Numbered from the stretch's first letter, positions 7,524 to 15,273 are shown. The stretch: DNA of 32,720 nucleotides from Terriglobales bacterium (GCA_016185365.1 JACPNP010000048.1:1-32720); one strand, 5' to 3'. Numbers and translations are program-made. Notes: a model not told the origin generated them from the sequence alone.

Positions 7524-8558
7524 GTGACCCTGTTCGAAAAACTCGGCGCAGCCGAAGTGGCGCGCCGGCCATTGCGCGTGGTCGCGATCGGCGGGGGCAC
7601 GGGACTCGCCACGCTGTTGCGCGGATTAAAAACGTATGTGGTGGCGCCGGGCGTGGCGCGGATCGCGAGCACCTCGTTCGCGATCGGCAGCCTGACGGCG
7701 GTGGTGACGGTGACGGATGATGGCGGATCCAGCGGGCGGTTGCGCAAAGAGTTCAACATGCCGCCGCCGGGTGACATCCGCAACTGCATGGTGGCGCTGT
7801 CGGAAGATGAGGGCCTGCTCTCCCGGCTCTTTCAATACCGCTTCCCCGCGGGCGAAGGCCTGGGCGGACACAATTTCGGAAATCTATTCGTGGCAGCGCT
7901 TAGCGGCGTGGTCGGCGATTTCGCCGAGGCGGTGCGGGAATCGAGCCTGATCCTGGCATCGCGCGGACAGATTTTTCCCTCCACCACGGCGAACGTCAAC
8001 TTGGAAGCGACGATGGATGACGGCAGCCGCGTCCTGGGCGAGACCAAGATCACGGCCAGCCAGCGACGGATCGTGGACCTGAAACTGGTGCCGTGCGACG
8101 CCAAGCCGATGAAAGAGACGATGCAGGCGCTCGCAGAGGCTGACTTGATCACCATGGGGCCGGGCTCGCTCTATACCAGCCTTGTCCCCAATGTGCTGGT
8201 GGAGGGCATTCCGGGCGCGATACGCGCGTCGAAAGCGAAAAAAATCTATGTCTGCAACCTTATGCAGCAGGCCAACGAGAGCCTGGGATTGAAGGCATCC
8301 GAGCATCTGCTGGCCATACGGAAACATGCGGGGGGAAAGATCTTCGATCACGTGATCGCCAATGATGCTCCGGTCTCGGAGGCGATGCGGGTGAAGTATC
8401 GCGAACAGGGTTGTGACCAAGTCGCCTGTGACAAGGCCGCGATCGAGGCACTTGGTCTGGAATGCATCACCGGTAACTTTATTGAGGAAGTGGATGTGGT
8501 GCGGCACAACACCGCGGCGGTGGCGGCGGAGATCATGAGGCTGGGGTATAGGCAGTAG
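7524..8558 (+). CDS. yvcK: YvcK/GlmR-type gluconeogenesis factor (CofD-like, UDP-sugar binding)
   Basis: A 344-residue protein with the Rossmann-like opening VVAIGGGTGLATLLRGLK (19-36), the motif VTDDGGSSGRLRKEF, then PPPGDIRNCMVAL and GHNFGNLFVAAL. These are hallmarks of the YvcK/CofD-like family. In Bacillus and relatives YvcK binds UDP-GlcNAc and controls carbon flow into cell-wall precursors. That fits glmU, the UDP-GlcNAc-making enzyme, as the next gene 215 nt downstream. Translation starts at GTG 7524, 4 nt after the TPR gene stop. The stop codon TAG lies inside a CAGTAGTC-type short repeat, as in glmU and the second M16 gene. Confidence 0.92.
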   Translation: MTLFEKLGAAEVARRPLRVVAIGGGTGLATLLRGLKTYVVAPGVARIASTSFAIGSLTAVVTVTDDGGSSGRLRKEFNMPPPGDIRNCMVALSEDEGLLSRLFQYRFPAGEGLGGHNFGNLFVAALSGVVGDFAEAVRESSLILASRGQIFPSTTANVNLEATMDDGSRVLGETKITASQRRIVDLKLVPCDAKPMKETMQALAEADLITMGPGSLYTSLVPNVLVEGIPGAIRASKAKKIYVCNLMQQANESLGLKASEHLLAIRKHAGGKIFDHVIANDAPVSEAMRVKYREQGCDQVACDKAAIEALGLECITGNFIEEVDVVRHNTAAVAAEIMRLGYRQ

Positions 8559-8596
8559 TCGGTAGTCAGGAAAGTCAAAAGCAGGTTCTTCGCTTC

Positions 8597-8680
8597 GCTC
8601 AGAATGACACCATTTATAAATGAAGCTCAGAATGACACTATTTATAAATGAAGCTCAGAATGACACTATCTTGAAATGAA
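8597..8680. repeat. Three tandem 28-bp repeats
   Basis: The unit GCTCAGAATGACAC followed by TATTTATAAATGAA occurs at 8597, 8625 and 8653 with a period of 28, the third copy diverging at its end. The GCTCAGAATGACA part is the right arm of the CTTCG...AATGACA repeat found elsewhere in the window, here amplified in tandem. It lies between yvcK and glmU; the rest of the gap is GT/GG-rich low-complexity sequence. Confidence 0.85.
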
Positions 8681-8759
8681 GTAGAGGACGTGGGTCGTGG
8701 TGGTGGGTCGTGGGCAGTGGGTGGACAGAGCCGAAGGCCTGTGGCCCGTGGCTCATGGA

Positions 8760-8765
8760 TATAAT
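8760..8765 (+). promoter_or_regulatory. -10 box immediately before glmU (leaderless-type promoter)
   Basis: A perfect TATAAT ends 8 nt before the ATG at 8774, and no Shine-Dalgarno lies between. Transcription starting about 7 nt after the box would begin at or next to the start codon. No good -35 is visible at 16-18 nt. Confidence 0.55.
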
Positions 8766-8773
8766 CGAGCGCA

Positions 8774-10198
8774 ATGAGAAAGCCAGAGAGCAAGACCAAG
8801 GCGATGCGATTCGCCATCGCCATCATGGCGGCGGGCAAGGGTACGCGGCTGAAGTCGAAGCGGCCCAAGGTGCTGCATGCCATCGGGGGCAAACCGCTGG
8901 TGGAACACGTGATCCGAGCGGCCGCGCAGGTCGTACCGGCGAAGGACATCGTCACCATCATCGGCCACGAGGCGGACATGGTGCGCAAGGCGGTGGAGCA
9001 CACCGGCGTCCGATTTGTATTACAAGCTGAACAGCGCGGCACCGGCCATGCCATCCAATGCGCCAAGGAAGCGTTGCAGGGGTATGACCACATTCTGGTA
9101 CTTTCGGGCGATGTGCCTCTCATCCGGCCAGAGACGATCGCCCAGTTGCGCGATTTTCATCTGCAACAAAAAGCTTCCATGACTATCCTGACGGCGGTGC
9201 CCGATGACCCGGCCGGATATGGGCGGGTGATCCGGCGGACGAAGTCGAAGCCAGATGTGAAGGCGATCGTGGAACAGAAGGCGCTCAGCAGCGCACAGAA
9301 CAAGACGGAGCGGGAGATCAATTCCGGCATCTATGCGTTTGCCGCGACAGATCTTTGGGCCAATATCGGAAGGCTGACGACCGACAACGCGCACAAGGAG
9401 TATTACCTAACGGACCTGGCCGCGATGCTGGTTAAGGCGAAGAAACGCGTGGTGGCGGTCAAAGCGCAGAGCGACATTGAAGTTCTGGGCGCGAACACGC
9501 TCGCCGAACTGGTGGCGTTGGACGCCGATCTGCGCATGAATAAGTGCCGACAGTTGATGGCGGCCGGTGTCACCATCTTCAAGCCGGAGACCTGCACCAT
9601 CGATGCGGAGGTGGAGATCGGTGCGGACACGGTCCTCGAACCGTGTGTGCAGATCACGGGCAAGACGAGCATCGGCGAGGATTGCCGGGTACGCTCGTTC
9701 AGCGTGATCCACAACTCGCGGCTTGCGAATGGAGTGATGGTGCGTCCGGGATGCATCCTGGATGAGGCGACGGTCGGCGGCGGGGCGATCCTGGGGCCGT
9801 ATGCGCATCTGCGGCCGGGATCGGAGATCGGCGAGGGCGCGCATGTGGGTAACTTTGTGGAGACAAAGAAGACCCGCATGGGTAAGGGATCGAAGGCGAA
9901 CCACCTTACCTATCTGGGCGATGCGGAGATCGGCGCGGGCGTGAACGTGGGCGCGGGAACCATCACCTGTAATTACGATGGCGTGAATAAGCATCTGACC
10001 GTGATCGAGGACGGAGCGTTCATCGGCAGCGATTCCACGCTGGTGGCGCCGGTGCGGATCGGCAAAGGCGCGTACGTGGGAGCGGGGTCTTGCATCACCG
10101 ACGATGTGCCGGCGGACGCACTGGCCATCGGCCGGGCGCGGCAGGCGGTGAAAGAAGGCTGGGTGAAGGCAAGGAAGAGCAAGGGCAGTAGTCAGTAG
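8774..10198 (+). CDS. glmU: Bifunctional UDP-N-acetylglucosamine pyrophosphorylase / glucosamine-1-phosphate N-acetyltransferase
   Basis: GlmU acetylates glucosamine-1-phosphate and then uridylylates it to UDP-GlcNAc, the precursor of peptidoglycan and LPS. The 474-residue length is normal. The N-terminal uridyltransferase domain has IMAAGKGTRLKSKRPKVLH (17-35), the QRGTGHAI nucleotide loop, LSGDVPL and EINSGIYAF. The C-terminal half is a left-handed beta helix of hexapeptide repeats (IDAEVEIGADTVLEPCVQI onward) with LRPGSEIGEGAHVGNFVE, KANHLTYLGDAEIG and GAGTITCNYDG, the acetyltransferase site. Start 8774 is supported by the TATAAT box 8 nt upstream; an in-frame ATG at 8804 is the alternative. 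The last residues (GSSQ) and stop codon are encoded by a CAGTAGT repeat array, probably a recent extension. Confidence 0.97.
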   Translation: MRKPESKTKAMRFAIAIMAAGKGTRLKSKRPKVLHAIGGKPLVEHVIRAAAQVVPAKDIVTIIGHEADMVRKAVEHTGVRFVLQAEQRGTGHAIQCAKEALQGYDHILVLSGDVPLIRPETIAQLRDFHLQQKASMTILTAVPDDPAGYGRVIRRTKSKPDVKAIVEQKALSSAQNKTEREINSGIYAFAATDLWANIGRLTTDNAHKEYYLTDLAAMLVKAKKRVVAVKAQSDIEVLGANTLAELVALDADLRMNKCRQLMAAGVTIFKPETCTIDAEVEIGADTVLEPCVQITGKTSIGEDCRVRSFSVIHNSRLANGVMVRPGCILDEATVGGGAILGPYAHLRPGSEIGEGAHVGNFVETKKTRMGKGSKANHLTYLGDAEIGAGVNVGAGTITCNYDGVNKHLTVIEDGAFIGSDSTLVAPVRIGKGAYVGAGSCITDDVPADALAIGRARQAVKEGWVKARKSKGSSQ

Positions 10199-10277
10199 TC
10201 AGTAGTCAGTAGGCAGTAGTCAGTAGGCAGTAGTCAGTAGTCAGTAGTCGGTAGTCAGTAGACAGTAGTCGGCAGTC
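10184..10277 (+). repeat. Heptad CAGTAGT tandem repeat overlapping the glmU stop
   Basis: About a dozen degenerate copies of CAGTAGT / CAGTAGG / CGGTAGT run from the end of glmU into the intergenic gap. The glmU stop codon (10196-10198) is one of the TAGs. The frame of the repeat puts TAG in all three phases, so it also acts as an all-frame stop. Confidence 0.85.
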
Positions 10278-10375
10278 AGAAGCTAGTTGAAACCATCAGC
10301 CTCGCCTCAATTCAAGTCCAATCAGGCGTCCCATTTTGGGTTACCGCGGTAATAACGAGGCCTGCGGGAATGTGG

Positions 10376-10403
10376 TTGAGCGGGCCGGAGTGCGGTGTAG
10401 AAT
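10376..10403 (+). promoter_or_regulatory. Probable promoter of the HD-GYP response regulator
   Basis: TTGAGC (10376-10381) and TAGAAT (10398-10403) are 16 nt apart, matching 4/6 and 5/6 of the vegetative consensus. The box ends 8 nt before an in-frame TTG (10412) and 35 nt before the preferred ATG (10439). Confidence 0.5.
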
Positions 10404-10438
10404 GAACTTCCTTGAAGGCACGCGAGGCCCGAGACCCG

Positions 10439-11554
10439 ATGGCAGGCGAGCGAATCCTGGTAGTCGATGACGAGGAAGCGATCCGAGAGATCCTTTGCTC
10501 GATGCTGAGCAACGCCGGCTATGAGACCCGGCAGGCCAGCAGCGGGTTGAAGGCGCTTGAGGTGCTGAACTCCAGCCCGGAGTTCGAGCTGATGCTCTCC
10601 GACCTGATGATGGCGGAGATGGACGGGATCGCGCTGCTGGAGCGGGTGAAAGAGACCTTCCCTGACATGCCGGTGATCATGGTGACGGCGGTCCATGACA
10701 TCAGCGTGGCGCTGGCGGCGATCCGCAACGGCGCGTATGACTACCTCCTAAAACCCTTCGAGCGAGAACAACTGCTGGCCATGGTCAAGCGGGTGCTGGA
10801 GCACCGGCGGCTGCGCCTGGAGAACCGGGCCTACCAATCGAACCTGGAATCGCTGGTGGCGGCGCGCACCGAGCAACTGCGCCAGGCCATGTCTGACCTG
10901 GAACGCTCCTACGACATCACGCTGGAGGCCCTGGGCGACGCGCTTGACCTGAAAGACGCCGAGACGGAAGGCCACTCCAAGCGGGTGACGGCCTTCACCA
11001 TCGCCATCGCGCGGGCCATGGGACTCTCCAGCGAAAAGATACGGGTGATCGCCCGCGGGGCGTTCCTGCATGACATCGGCAAGATGGCCATCCCGGACGC
11101 CATCCTGCGCAAACCCGGCGCCCTGACCGAAGAAGAAAAAGAGATCATGAAGGAACACTGCGCCCGTGGTTACCACATGCTGCGCAAGATCCCTTTCCTG
11201 ACCGAGGCGGCCGACATCGTTTACTCACACCAGGAGAAGTGGGATGGCGGCGGGTATCCCCGCAATCTAAGAGGCGAAGAGATACCGCTGGGGGCACGCA
11301 TCTTCGCGGTGGCGGACACGCTCGACGCCATCACCAGCGACCGGCCGTATCGCGCGGCCCAGACCACCCGGGCGGCCATGGAAGAAGTGAGCCGGTTCAG
11401 CGGTACGCAGTTCGATCCCGATGTAGTGCGCGTGTTCCTGAACATGCCGGAGTCCATCTGGGAAGACCTGCGGCGGCAGATCAATTCCCAGATCACCCGG
11501 TATAACTACCCGGACAAGTTCGTGGGCAGCAAGGCGGAAATGAAAGTGGTTTGA
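10439..11554 (+). CDS. Response regulator with HD-GYP output domain (probable c-di-GMP phosphodiesterase)
   Basis: 371 residues from ATG 10439. Residues 5-120 form a receiver domain: acidic pair in ILVVDDEEA, phospho-acceptor Asp55 in MLSDLMM, conserved Thr in VTAVHD and Lys in LLKPFE. A helical linker (about 120-165) leads to an HD-GYP domain: EGHSKRVT, HDIGKMAIPD with His211/Asp212, GYHML, SHQEKWDGGGYP and RIFAVADTLDAITSDRPYR. HD-GYP proteins hydrolyse cyclic di-GMP, and the full metal-binding set seems present, so it is probably active. No sensor kinase is adjacent, so its partner is an orphan. An in-frame TTG at 10412 would add nine residues; ATG is preferred because receivers usually start a few residues before ILVVDD. 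The 3' end runs into a 14-bp repeat. Confidence 0.93.
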   Translation: MAGERILVVDDEEAIREILCSMLSNAGYETRQASSGLKALEVLNSSPEFELMLSDLMMAEMDGIALLERVKETFPDMPVIMVTAVHDISVALAAIRNGAYDYLLKPFEREQLLAMVKRVLEHRRLRLENRAYQSNLESLVAARTEQLRQAMSDLERSYDITLEALGDALDLKDAETEGHSKRVTAFTIAIARAMGLSSEKIRVIARGAFLHDIGKMAIPDAILRKPGALTEEEKEIMKEHCARGYHMLRKIPFLTEAADIVYSHQEKWDGGGYPRNLRGEEIPLGARIFAVADTLDAITSDRPYRAAQTTRAAMEEVSRFSGTQFDPDVVRVFLNMPESIWEDLRRQINSQITRYNYPDKFVGSKAEMKVV

Positions 11555-11593
11555 GAGCAGTGGTTTGAGAGCAGTGGTTTGAGAGCAGTGGTT
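11545..11593 (+). repeat. 14-bp tandem repeat arising at the stop codon
   Basis: The unit AGTGGTTTGAGAGC occurs 3.5 times, starting inside the last codons of the HD-GYP gene (AAA GTG GTT TGA). The first copy thus carries the real stop, and the following copies repeat the same gene end. GGTTAGTGGTTAGTAGG low-complexity sequence follows. Confidence 0.85.
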
Positions 11594-11660
11594 AGTGGTT
11601 AGTAGGTAGTGGGTGATTGTCAGCTGTCAGCGAATTTCAGCCATTGACAAACCTCCTGAC

Positions 11661-11945
11661 GTGTCCCTTCTGACAGAATCCGAGATCGAAGCGGCGCTGG
11701 CCTCCCTGCCCGGCTGGAAGCGGAATGGGAACACCATCGAGCGCCTGTTCCTGTTCGAGAACTTTGCTGATGCCATGGTCTTTGTGAACAAAGTGGCGGA
11801 GGCGGCGGAAGAAGCGAACCATCATCCGGACATGTTCATCCGCTACAACAAAGTGCTGTTCTCCCTAAGTTCGCATGACGCCGGCGGGTTGACGCGACGG
11901 GACGTGAAGATGGCAAAGAAGATCGATGGGATCAGCGGGGGATGA
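11661..11945 (+). CDS. Pterin-4a-carbinolamine dehydratase (DCoH/PhhB family)
   Basis: 94 residues from GTG 11661, within the family's usual 90-115. The family dehydrates 4a-hydroxytetrahydrobiopterin, recycling the pterin cofactor of aromatic amino acid hydroxylases; some bacterial members serve molybdopterin-related roles. The conserved signature is complete: GWKR, EEANHHPDMFIRYNKV (His54-His55), LSSHDAGGLTRRD (His72) and a C-terminal A-K-x-I helix. No hydroxylase gene lies in the window. The frame is open further upstream to a GTG at 11613, but those 16 codons overlap low-complexity repeat DNA and do not resemble the family N-terminus, so 11661 is preferred. No clear Shine-Dalgarno is seen. 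Confidence 0.9.
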   Translation: MSLLTESEIEAALASLPGWKRNGNTIERLFLFENFADAMVFVNKVAEAAEEANHHPDMFIRYNKVLFSLSSHDAGGLTRRDVKMAKKIDGISGG

Positions 11946-12130
11946 TTTGCTGATCGGGTAATCCGGTAATCGGGTGATTGAGAAGCAGGTCCTTCGGCGC
12001 GAAAGACGCGCCTCAGGATGACTCTTCACTACAGTTGTTAGCCGTCAGTAGTCAGTCATCAGGGAACCGAAGGTCCCTCGGCGCGGGGCGATACCGCAGC
12101 GGAGCCGACGGGACGCCGGCGCTACATCAG
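11946..12130. repeat. Intergenic low-complexity and hairpin elements
   Basis: No gene. It contains GATCGGGTAATCCGGTAATCG-like repeats (11951-11978), a hairpin with arms GGCGCG and CGCGCC inside a CTTCG...CTCAGGATGAC frame (about 11993-12020), and a CAGTAGTCAGT copy (about 12045). Confidence 0.65.
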
Positions 12131-12300
12131 CACAGCCGAGGACGGCTGTGCCACACGATTCACCTCAGCACAGCCGAGGACGGCTGTGCCACACGATTCA
12201 CCTCAGCACAGCCGAGGGCGGCTGTGCCACACGATTCACCTCAGGACAACCGAGGGCCCCTTCGACTTCGCTCAGGGCAGGCGGCTGTGCCACACGATTC
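12131..12300. repeat. Tandem 38-bp array of CACAGCCG palindromes
   Basis: Three near-perfect 38-bp units begin at 12131, 12169 and 12207. Each is CACAGCCG, a 4-nt loop, CGGCTGTG, then CCACACGATTCACCTCAG. A fourth unit (about 12245-12300) has its loop filled with the CCCCTTCGACTTCGCTCAGG element. It resembles a tiny CRISPR in rhythm, but the spacers are identical. Confidence 0.9.
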
Positions 12301-12318
12301 GCGAGTGTAGAAAACGCG

Positions 12319-12346
12319 AAGACCCGGCGCCGAAGCGCCGGGTCTT
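12319..12346 (-). terminator. Strong hairpin, possible bidirectional terminator
   Basis: A perfect 12-bp stem (AAGACCCGGCGC / GCGCCGGGTCTT) with loop CGAA. On the plus strand the stem ends in a short T-run (CTTTTGC). On the minus strand, downstream of the YtxH-like gene, CGCGTTTTC follows. The T-runs are short, so termination is likely but not certain. Confidence 0.55.
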
Positions 12347-12428
12347 TTGCGTTGCCGTCAAGGGCACAGCTACGAAACTTTTGGGGCGCAAAGTGCCCTC
12401 TCCCCCGAAGGGGAGACCGGCCCGCCGG

Positions 12429-12662
12429 TCAGCCGGCGATCTGCTTCCGGGAGACGCCGAGGCGCGCGGCCACGGAGTCGACAGACTGTTGTAGATTGGC
12501 GAGCTCGCGCTCGACCGCGTCATTGAGGCCGGAGAGATGCTCCGGCGTGTCGCTGACGTACTGCTTGAGGCGGCGGGCCGTTTCCCGGCCCTTCTCCGTG
12601 CTCAGCAGGACCCCCAGTCCGCTCAGTCCCAGCACCGTAATGGGTACGAACCATTTACGCAT
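12429..12662 (-). CDS. Small YtxH-like membrane-anchored protein
   Basis: A 77-residue protein. Residues 5-20 (FVPITVLGLSGLGVLL) form a membrane anchor. STEKGRETARRLKQY follows, resembling the post-membrane segment of YtxH general-stress proteins, and then an amphipathic, coiled-coil-like helix to the C-terminus (LNDAVERELANLQQSVDSVAARL). YtxH proteins are stress-induced in Bacillus; their biochemical role is unclear. An ECF-sigma-type promoter (GGAACTT, 15 nt, GTCTAA) sits just upstream, consistent with envelope-stress control. AAGGGA lies upstream of the ATG as a weak ribosome site. Divergent from the SIMPL-domain gene. The family call rests on a short motif and topology. Confidence 0.72.
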   Translation of the reverse strand: MRKWFVPITVLGLSGLGVLLSTEKGRETARRLKQYVSDTPEHLSGLNDAVERELANLQQSVDSVAARLGVSRKQIAG

Positions 12663-12692
12663 GATGCAGTCCCTTACTTCCTTGGATGCTGA

Positions 12693-12720
12693 TTAGACGC
12701 ATCCTAAAAGAGAAAGTTCC
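12693..12720 (-). promoter_or_regulatory. ECF-sigma (RpoE-like) promoter of the YtxH-like gene
   Basis: On the minus strand GGAACTT (12714-12720) is followed after 15 nt by GTCTAA (12693-12698). Both elements match the consensus of RpoE/ECF02-type promoters essentially perfectly. Predicted transcription would start near 12686, about 24 nt before the ATG at 12662. Confidence 0.65.
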
Positions 12721-12830
12721 CTAAAAAAGCGCCGCGTACAAGTCTCTGCGTTGATTCCCCCTCTGAAATATGTACGGGCGCGTGGCCGGGGCGGATGGGT
12801 CGGCGCAAGAATATCGGCCGGAGGCGTTCG

Positions 12831-12836
12831 TATAAT
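12831..12836 (+). promoter_or_regulatory. -10 box of the SIMPL-domain gene
   Basis: TATAAT lies 24 nt before the ATG at 12861, leaving room for the GGAGG ribosome site at 12851-12855. The -35 region (AGAATA at 17 nt) is weak. Confidence 0.5.
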
Positions 12837-12860
12837 GCAGTCAGAAGCCCGGAGGAAGCG

Positions 12861-13583
12861 ATGAAATACGCACGGTGGATGCTGGCGGTAATGGCGCTGG
12901 GCGCGGTGGGCGCCTGGGCCCAGGACGATGGGCAGAAGCGGGTGCTGTTGAATACGGTGTCGGTCGGGGCGGACGGCAAGTACGAGTCTGACCCGGACAC
13001 GGCGGTGGTCAGTTTCACGATCGCCTCTCAGAAGGACAGTTCCGATGAAGCTTATGCGCAGGCGTCGAAGGCCGCCGAACGCATCCGGCAGGCGTTGCGG
13101 AGCAGCGGACTCGACCCCAAAGCAGCCACCATGGGCTTCTACTCCCTGCAACCGATGTATGACTGGAAGTCGCCCAAACGGAAGGTGATCGGGTACCGGG
13201 TGACGGCCAACGTCACGCTGAAGATCACGGATTTCACCAAGATCGGCAAGTTGTTGACTGACCTGGCCACGATCGAGGACACCGAGGGCCAGAACCTGAG
13301 CTACATCCTTGAGAACTTGGACACCGCCAAGCAAAGAGCCATCGAGGATGCCTACAACCGGGCTAAAACGTCGGCACAGACTGTGGCAATCGCGGGAGGC
13401 CGGGGTCTAGGTGAGTTGGTCTATGCCTCAGTAGACACATTCGAGCAGCCGCCGCCCGTTCCGATCATGATGAAGTCTATGGCCATGGCGGACCGGGCCG
13501 AGGCCCCGGCCCCGACCCAGGAGTTCACGCCGCAGAAGATCACGGTAACGGCGCATGTGAATGCGATCTTCGGGATGAAGTAA
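12861..13583 (+). CDS. SIMPL (DUF541) domain exported protein
   Basis: 240 residues from the ATG at 12861, chosen because GGAGGAAGCG directly precedes it and a signal peptide (MKYARWMLAVMALGAVGAWAQ) follows. The mature protein fits the SIMPL/DUF541 pattern: VSVGADGKYESDPDTAVVSFTI, repeated Ala/Glu-rich helices with IRQALRSSGLDPKAATMGFYSLQPMYDW, GYRVTANVTLKITDF, and a C-terminal KITVTAHVNAIFGM strand. SIMPL proteins are periplasmic or surface proteins (OMP28, BP26 in Brucella form channel-like assemblies); their role is not settled. A GGGGCT-GA-AGCCCC hairpin with a T-run starts 6 nt after the stop and probably terminates transcription. An upstream in-frame ATG (12795) is rejected for lack of a ribosome site. 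Confidence 0.9.
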   Translation: MKYARWMLAVMALGAVGAWAQDDGQKRVLLNTVSVGADGKYESDPDTAVVSFTIASQKDSSDEAYAQASKAAERIRQALRSSGLDPKAATMGFYSLQPMYDWKSPKRKVIGYRVTANVTLKITDFTKIGKLLTDLATIEDTEGQNLSYILENLDTAKQRAIEDAYNRAKTSAQTVAIAGGRGLGELVYASVDTFEQPPPVPIMMKSMAMADRAEAPAPTQEFTPQKITVTAHVNAIFGMK

Positions 13584-13588
13584 AAGTT

Positions 13589-13615
13589 GCGGGGCTGAAG
13601 CCCCGCTTGCTTTTT
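13589..13615 (+). terminator. Terminator-like repeat hairpin after the SIMPL gene
   Basis: Stem GCGGGGCT / AGCCCCGC with a two-base loop (GA), 8 bp, then TTGCTTTTT. It starts 6 nt after the stop codon and belongs to the GGCT-GA-AGCC repeat family. Confidence 0.65.
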
Positions 13616-14313
13616 AGGGGGACCGGGAACGCACGGCTAAAGCCGTGCTCTTTTTCGGTAAGTCAACTGTGTTGGTGCTAGGGGGATGTTCTCAGTGATA
13701 TTGGGTGCTGGATGGCAGTCAGGCGAGGGCGAGACGCCCTGGCCACAGCCGGAAGGCAAGACGGAGTGAGCTAGTAAAGCCCACGTAGTTTTCCTCGTAG
13801 GGGGCGGACGGACGACTGTCCGTGCAGTGGAAAGGGATTCCTCGACTCGGGGCTGAAGCCCCTCGCTCGGAATGACAAGGGCTGAGTGTTTTTTCCGCGT
13901 GGGCTGAAGCCCACGCGGTTTTCTTTTTGGGGTGGCGGACGCACGGCTAAAGCCGTGCTCTTTTTCGGCAGATCCACTGCCATGGATTCATAAAGGCCAA
14001 AACAAAACCAAGGTCCCTCGGCGGGTGGCGCGTACGCGGCGCTTGTCCGGGAGAACAAACTATTTACTTGACTCGATTCAGCACAGCCGGGTACGGCTGT
14101 GCCACATAATTCCGGATTCAACACAGCCGGGGGCGGCTGTGCCACCAAAGAATGAGATTGCAAATTTAGTGATCGGGTAATTTGAAATTTGAAGACCGAA
14201 TCAAGAGCAGAACCAGTGGCCCTCGGCTTCACTCAGGGACGGCGCCGGCACTACTTTCACACATCTGAGTTCAAATCGCACAGCCGGGGGCGGCTGTGCC
14301 ACGCGAGTACAGG
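13616..14313. repeat. Intergenic block of palindromic repeats
   Basis: No gene. Hairpins of the GGCT-(G/A)A-AGCC family: 13631-13648 (arms GCACGGCT/AGCCGTGC, then TCTTTTTC), 13849-13862 (inside a GATTCCTCGACTC...GGAATGACA frame), 13895-13918 (11-bp arms CCGCGTGGGCT/AGCCCACGCGG) and 13941-13958 (again followed by TCTTTTTC). A GCGAGACGC-type element lies near 13723-13750. From 14082 the CACAGCCG family appears three times (14082-14101, 14122-14141, 14279-14298), the last two bracketing one copy of the composite module also seen at 2392-3030. Confidence 0.85.
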
Positions 14314-15126
14314 TCAACGGACGATGGGGCCGTTTGGGGCTGTGCGGGGAACGGTCAGGGCCGGCCGGTCGGAGCGCCGCTTGGCCGGGGTCGGCTGGTA
14401 GTTGGCGGGCTGATAGTTGCCGCCGATGCGATCCACTTCGACGGTCACCGGACGATTCAGGACCATCTCGACCGAGGTCCCGGGTTCGAGACGAACTTCT
14501 TCCCCACGGGTAAAAACGGTGGTAAGGATGCCGACCGCCGCGCCGATCCCGCCTCCGATGGCGGCGCCTTTGCCACCGCGGCTCAGGCCGCCGATCAGAC
14601 CGCCGGTACCGGCGGCGGTGGCGACCGTGGCAGCGTCGCGACCTTTGGTGCTCTCCGCCTCGAGCTTGCCTTCATCGTCCTTGACCTGAGCGTTCTCGAC
14701 GCCGTTGGCGGCGTTGAGCGAACCGGGAAGGCTGAGGGTGTATCCGTTGGGGTAGATCAGAGTGGTGAAGTGCATCAGCAGCTCGGCCCTGCCCTTCACG
14801 CGGCCGGAGCGGCGGACCTCATCCACCACACCCTGGACGAAGGTTCCCGCGGGAATCACGACGCGGCCGTTCTCAACCACCGGAAACGTACTTTCCAGAT
14901 AGACACCGTCGCCGGGGCGCGCGTTCTTCGACGAAACGGAGTTCTTCATGACGAGGAGGACCTTGGTCCCGGCGGGAATGACGGCTTTGTTGGGTGGAGC
15001 CTCCGGTGCCGGCTGGACTTCGGACTTGGCCGGTGGCGGCGGATCGGCCGGCTTGGCATCCTGCATCTCGTCCTGGGCAAAGGCGGCAATCGACAGAAAA
15101 AGGATGGGGGCGGACAACCAACGCAT
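14314..15126 (-). CDS. Exported protein of unknown function with a glycine-zipper segment
   Basis: 270 residues. It has a signal peptide (MRWLSAPILFLSIAAFAQ), a Pro-rich linker (20-47), and a beta-rich domain with two copies of an IPAGT motif (VIPAGTKVLLVMKNSVSSKNARPGD outline, and VVIPAGTFVQGVVDEV). A glycine-zipper stretch follows (GLIGGLSRGGKGAAIGGGIG, about 180-200), then a conserved LEPGTSVEMVLNRPVTVE strand and a basic tail. The IPAGT...GDGVYLE layout is reminiscent of VirB10/TrbI-like C-terminal domains, but no secretion-system genes are nearby and I do not claim it. The glycine zipper suggests membrane association. The ATG is preceded by GGAGG at 5 nt. No recognised family name. Confidence 0.75.
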   Translation of the reverse strand: MRWLSAPILFLSIAAFAQDEMQDAKPADPPPPAKSEVQPAPEAPPNKAVIPAGTKVLLVMKNSVSSKNARPGDGVYLESTFPVVENGRVVIPAGTFVQGVVDEVRRSGRVKGRAELLMHFTTLIYPNGYTLSLPGSLNAANGVENAQVKDDEGKLEAESTKGRDAATVATAAGTGGLIGGLSRGGKGAAIGGGIGAAVGILTTVFTRGEEVRLEPGTSVEMVLNRPVTVEVDRIGGNYQPANYQPTPAKRRSDRPALTVPRTAPNGPIVR

Positions 15127-15273
15127 AGGAGCCTCCGGAAAGAGTATGACCTATTGGAGACGGAATGGCGAAGTTAAGTTGCCTAACCTGTCGGCGTGGC
15201 CTACAGAGTTGCATCGCGGCGGTGCGGGCCTGAGAATACTCTAGGCCGCGCGGGGCCTGGCGCGGTATTTCCC

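Noticed and set aside
12131-12300. CRISPR-like rhythm of palindromes with regular spacing
   Set aside because: The intervening segments are identical rather than unique, only three or four units exist, and there are no cas genes.
14314-15126. VirB10/TrbI secretion-system component
   Set aside because: Only a loose resemblance in the IPAGT segments; no neighbouring type IV secretion genes, and the protein has a cleavable-looking signal peptide.
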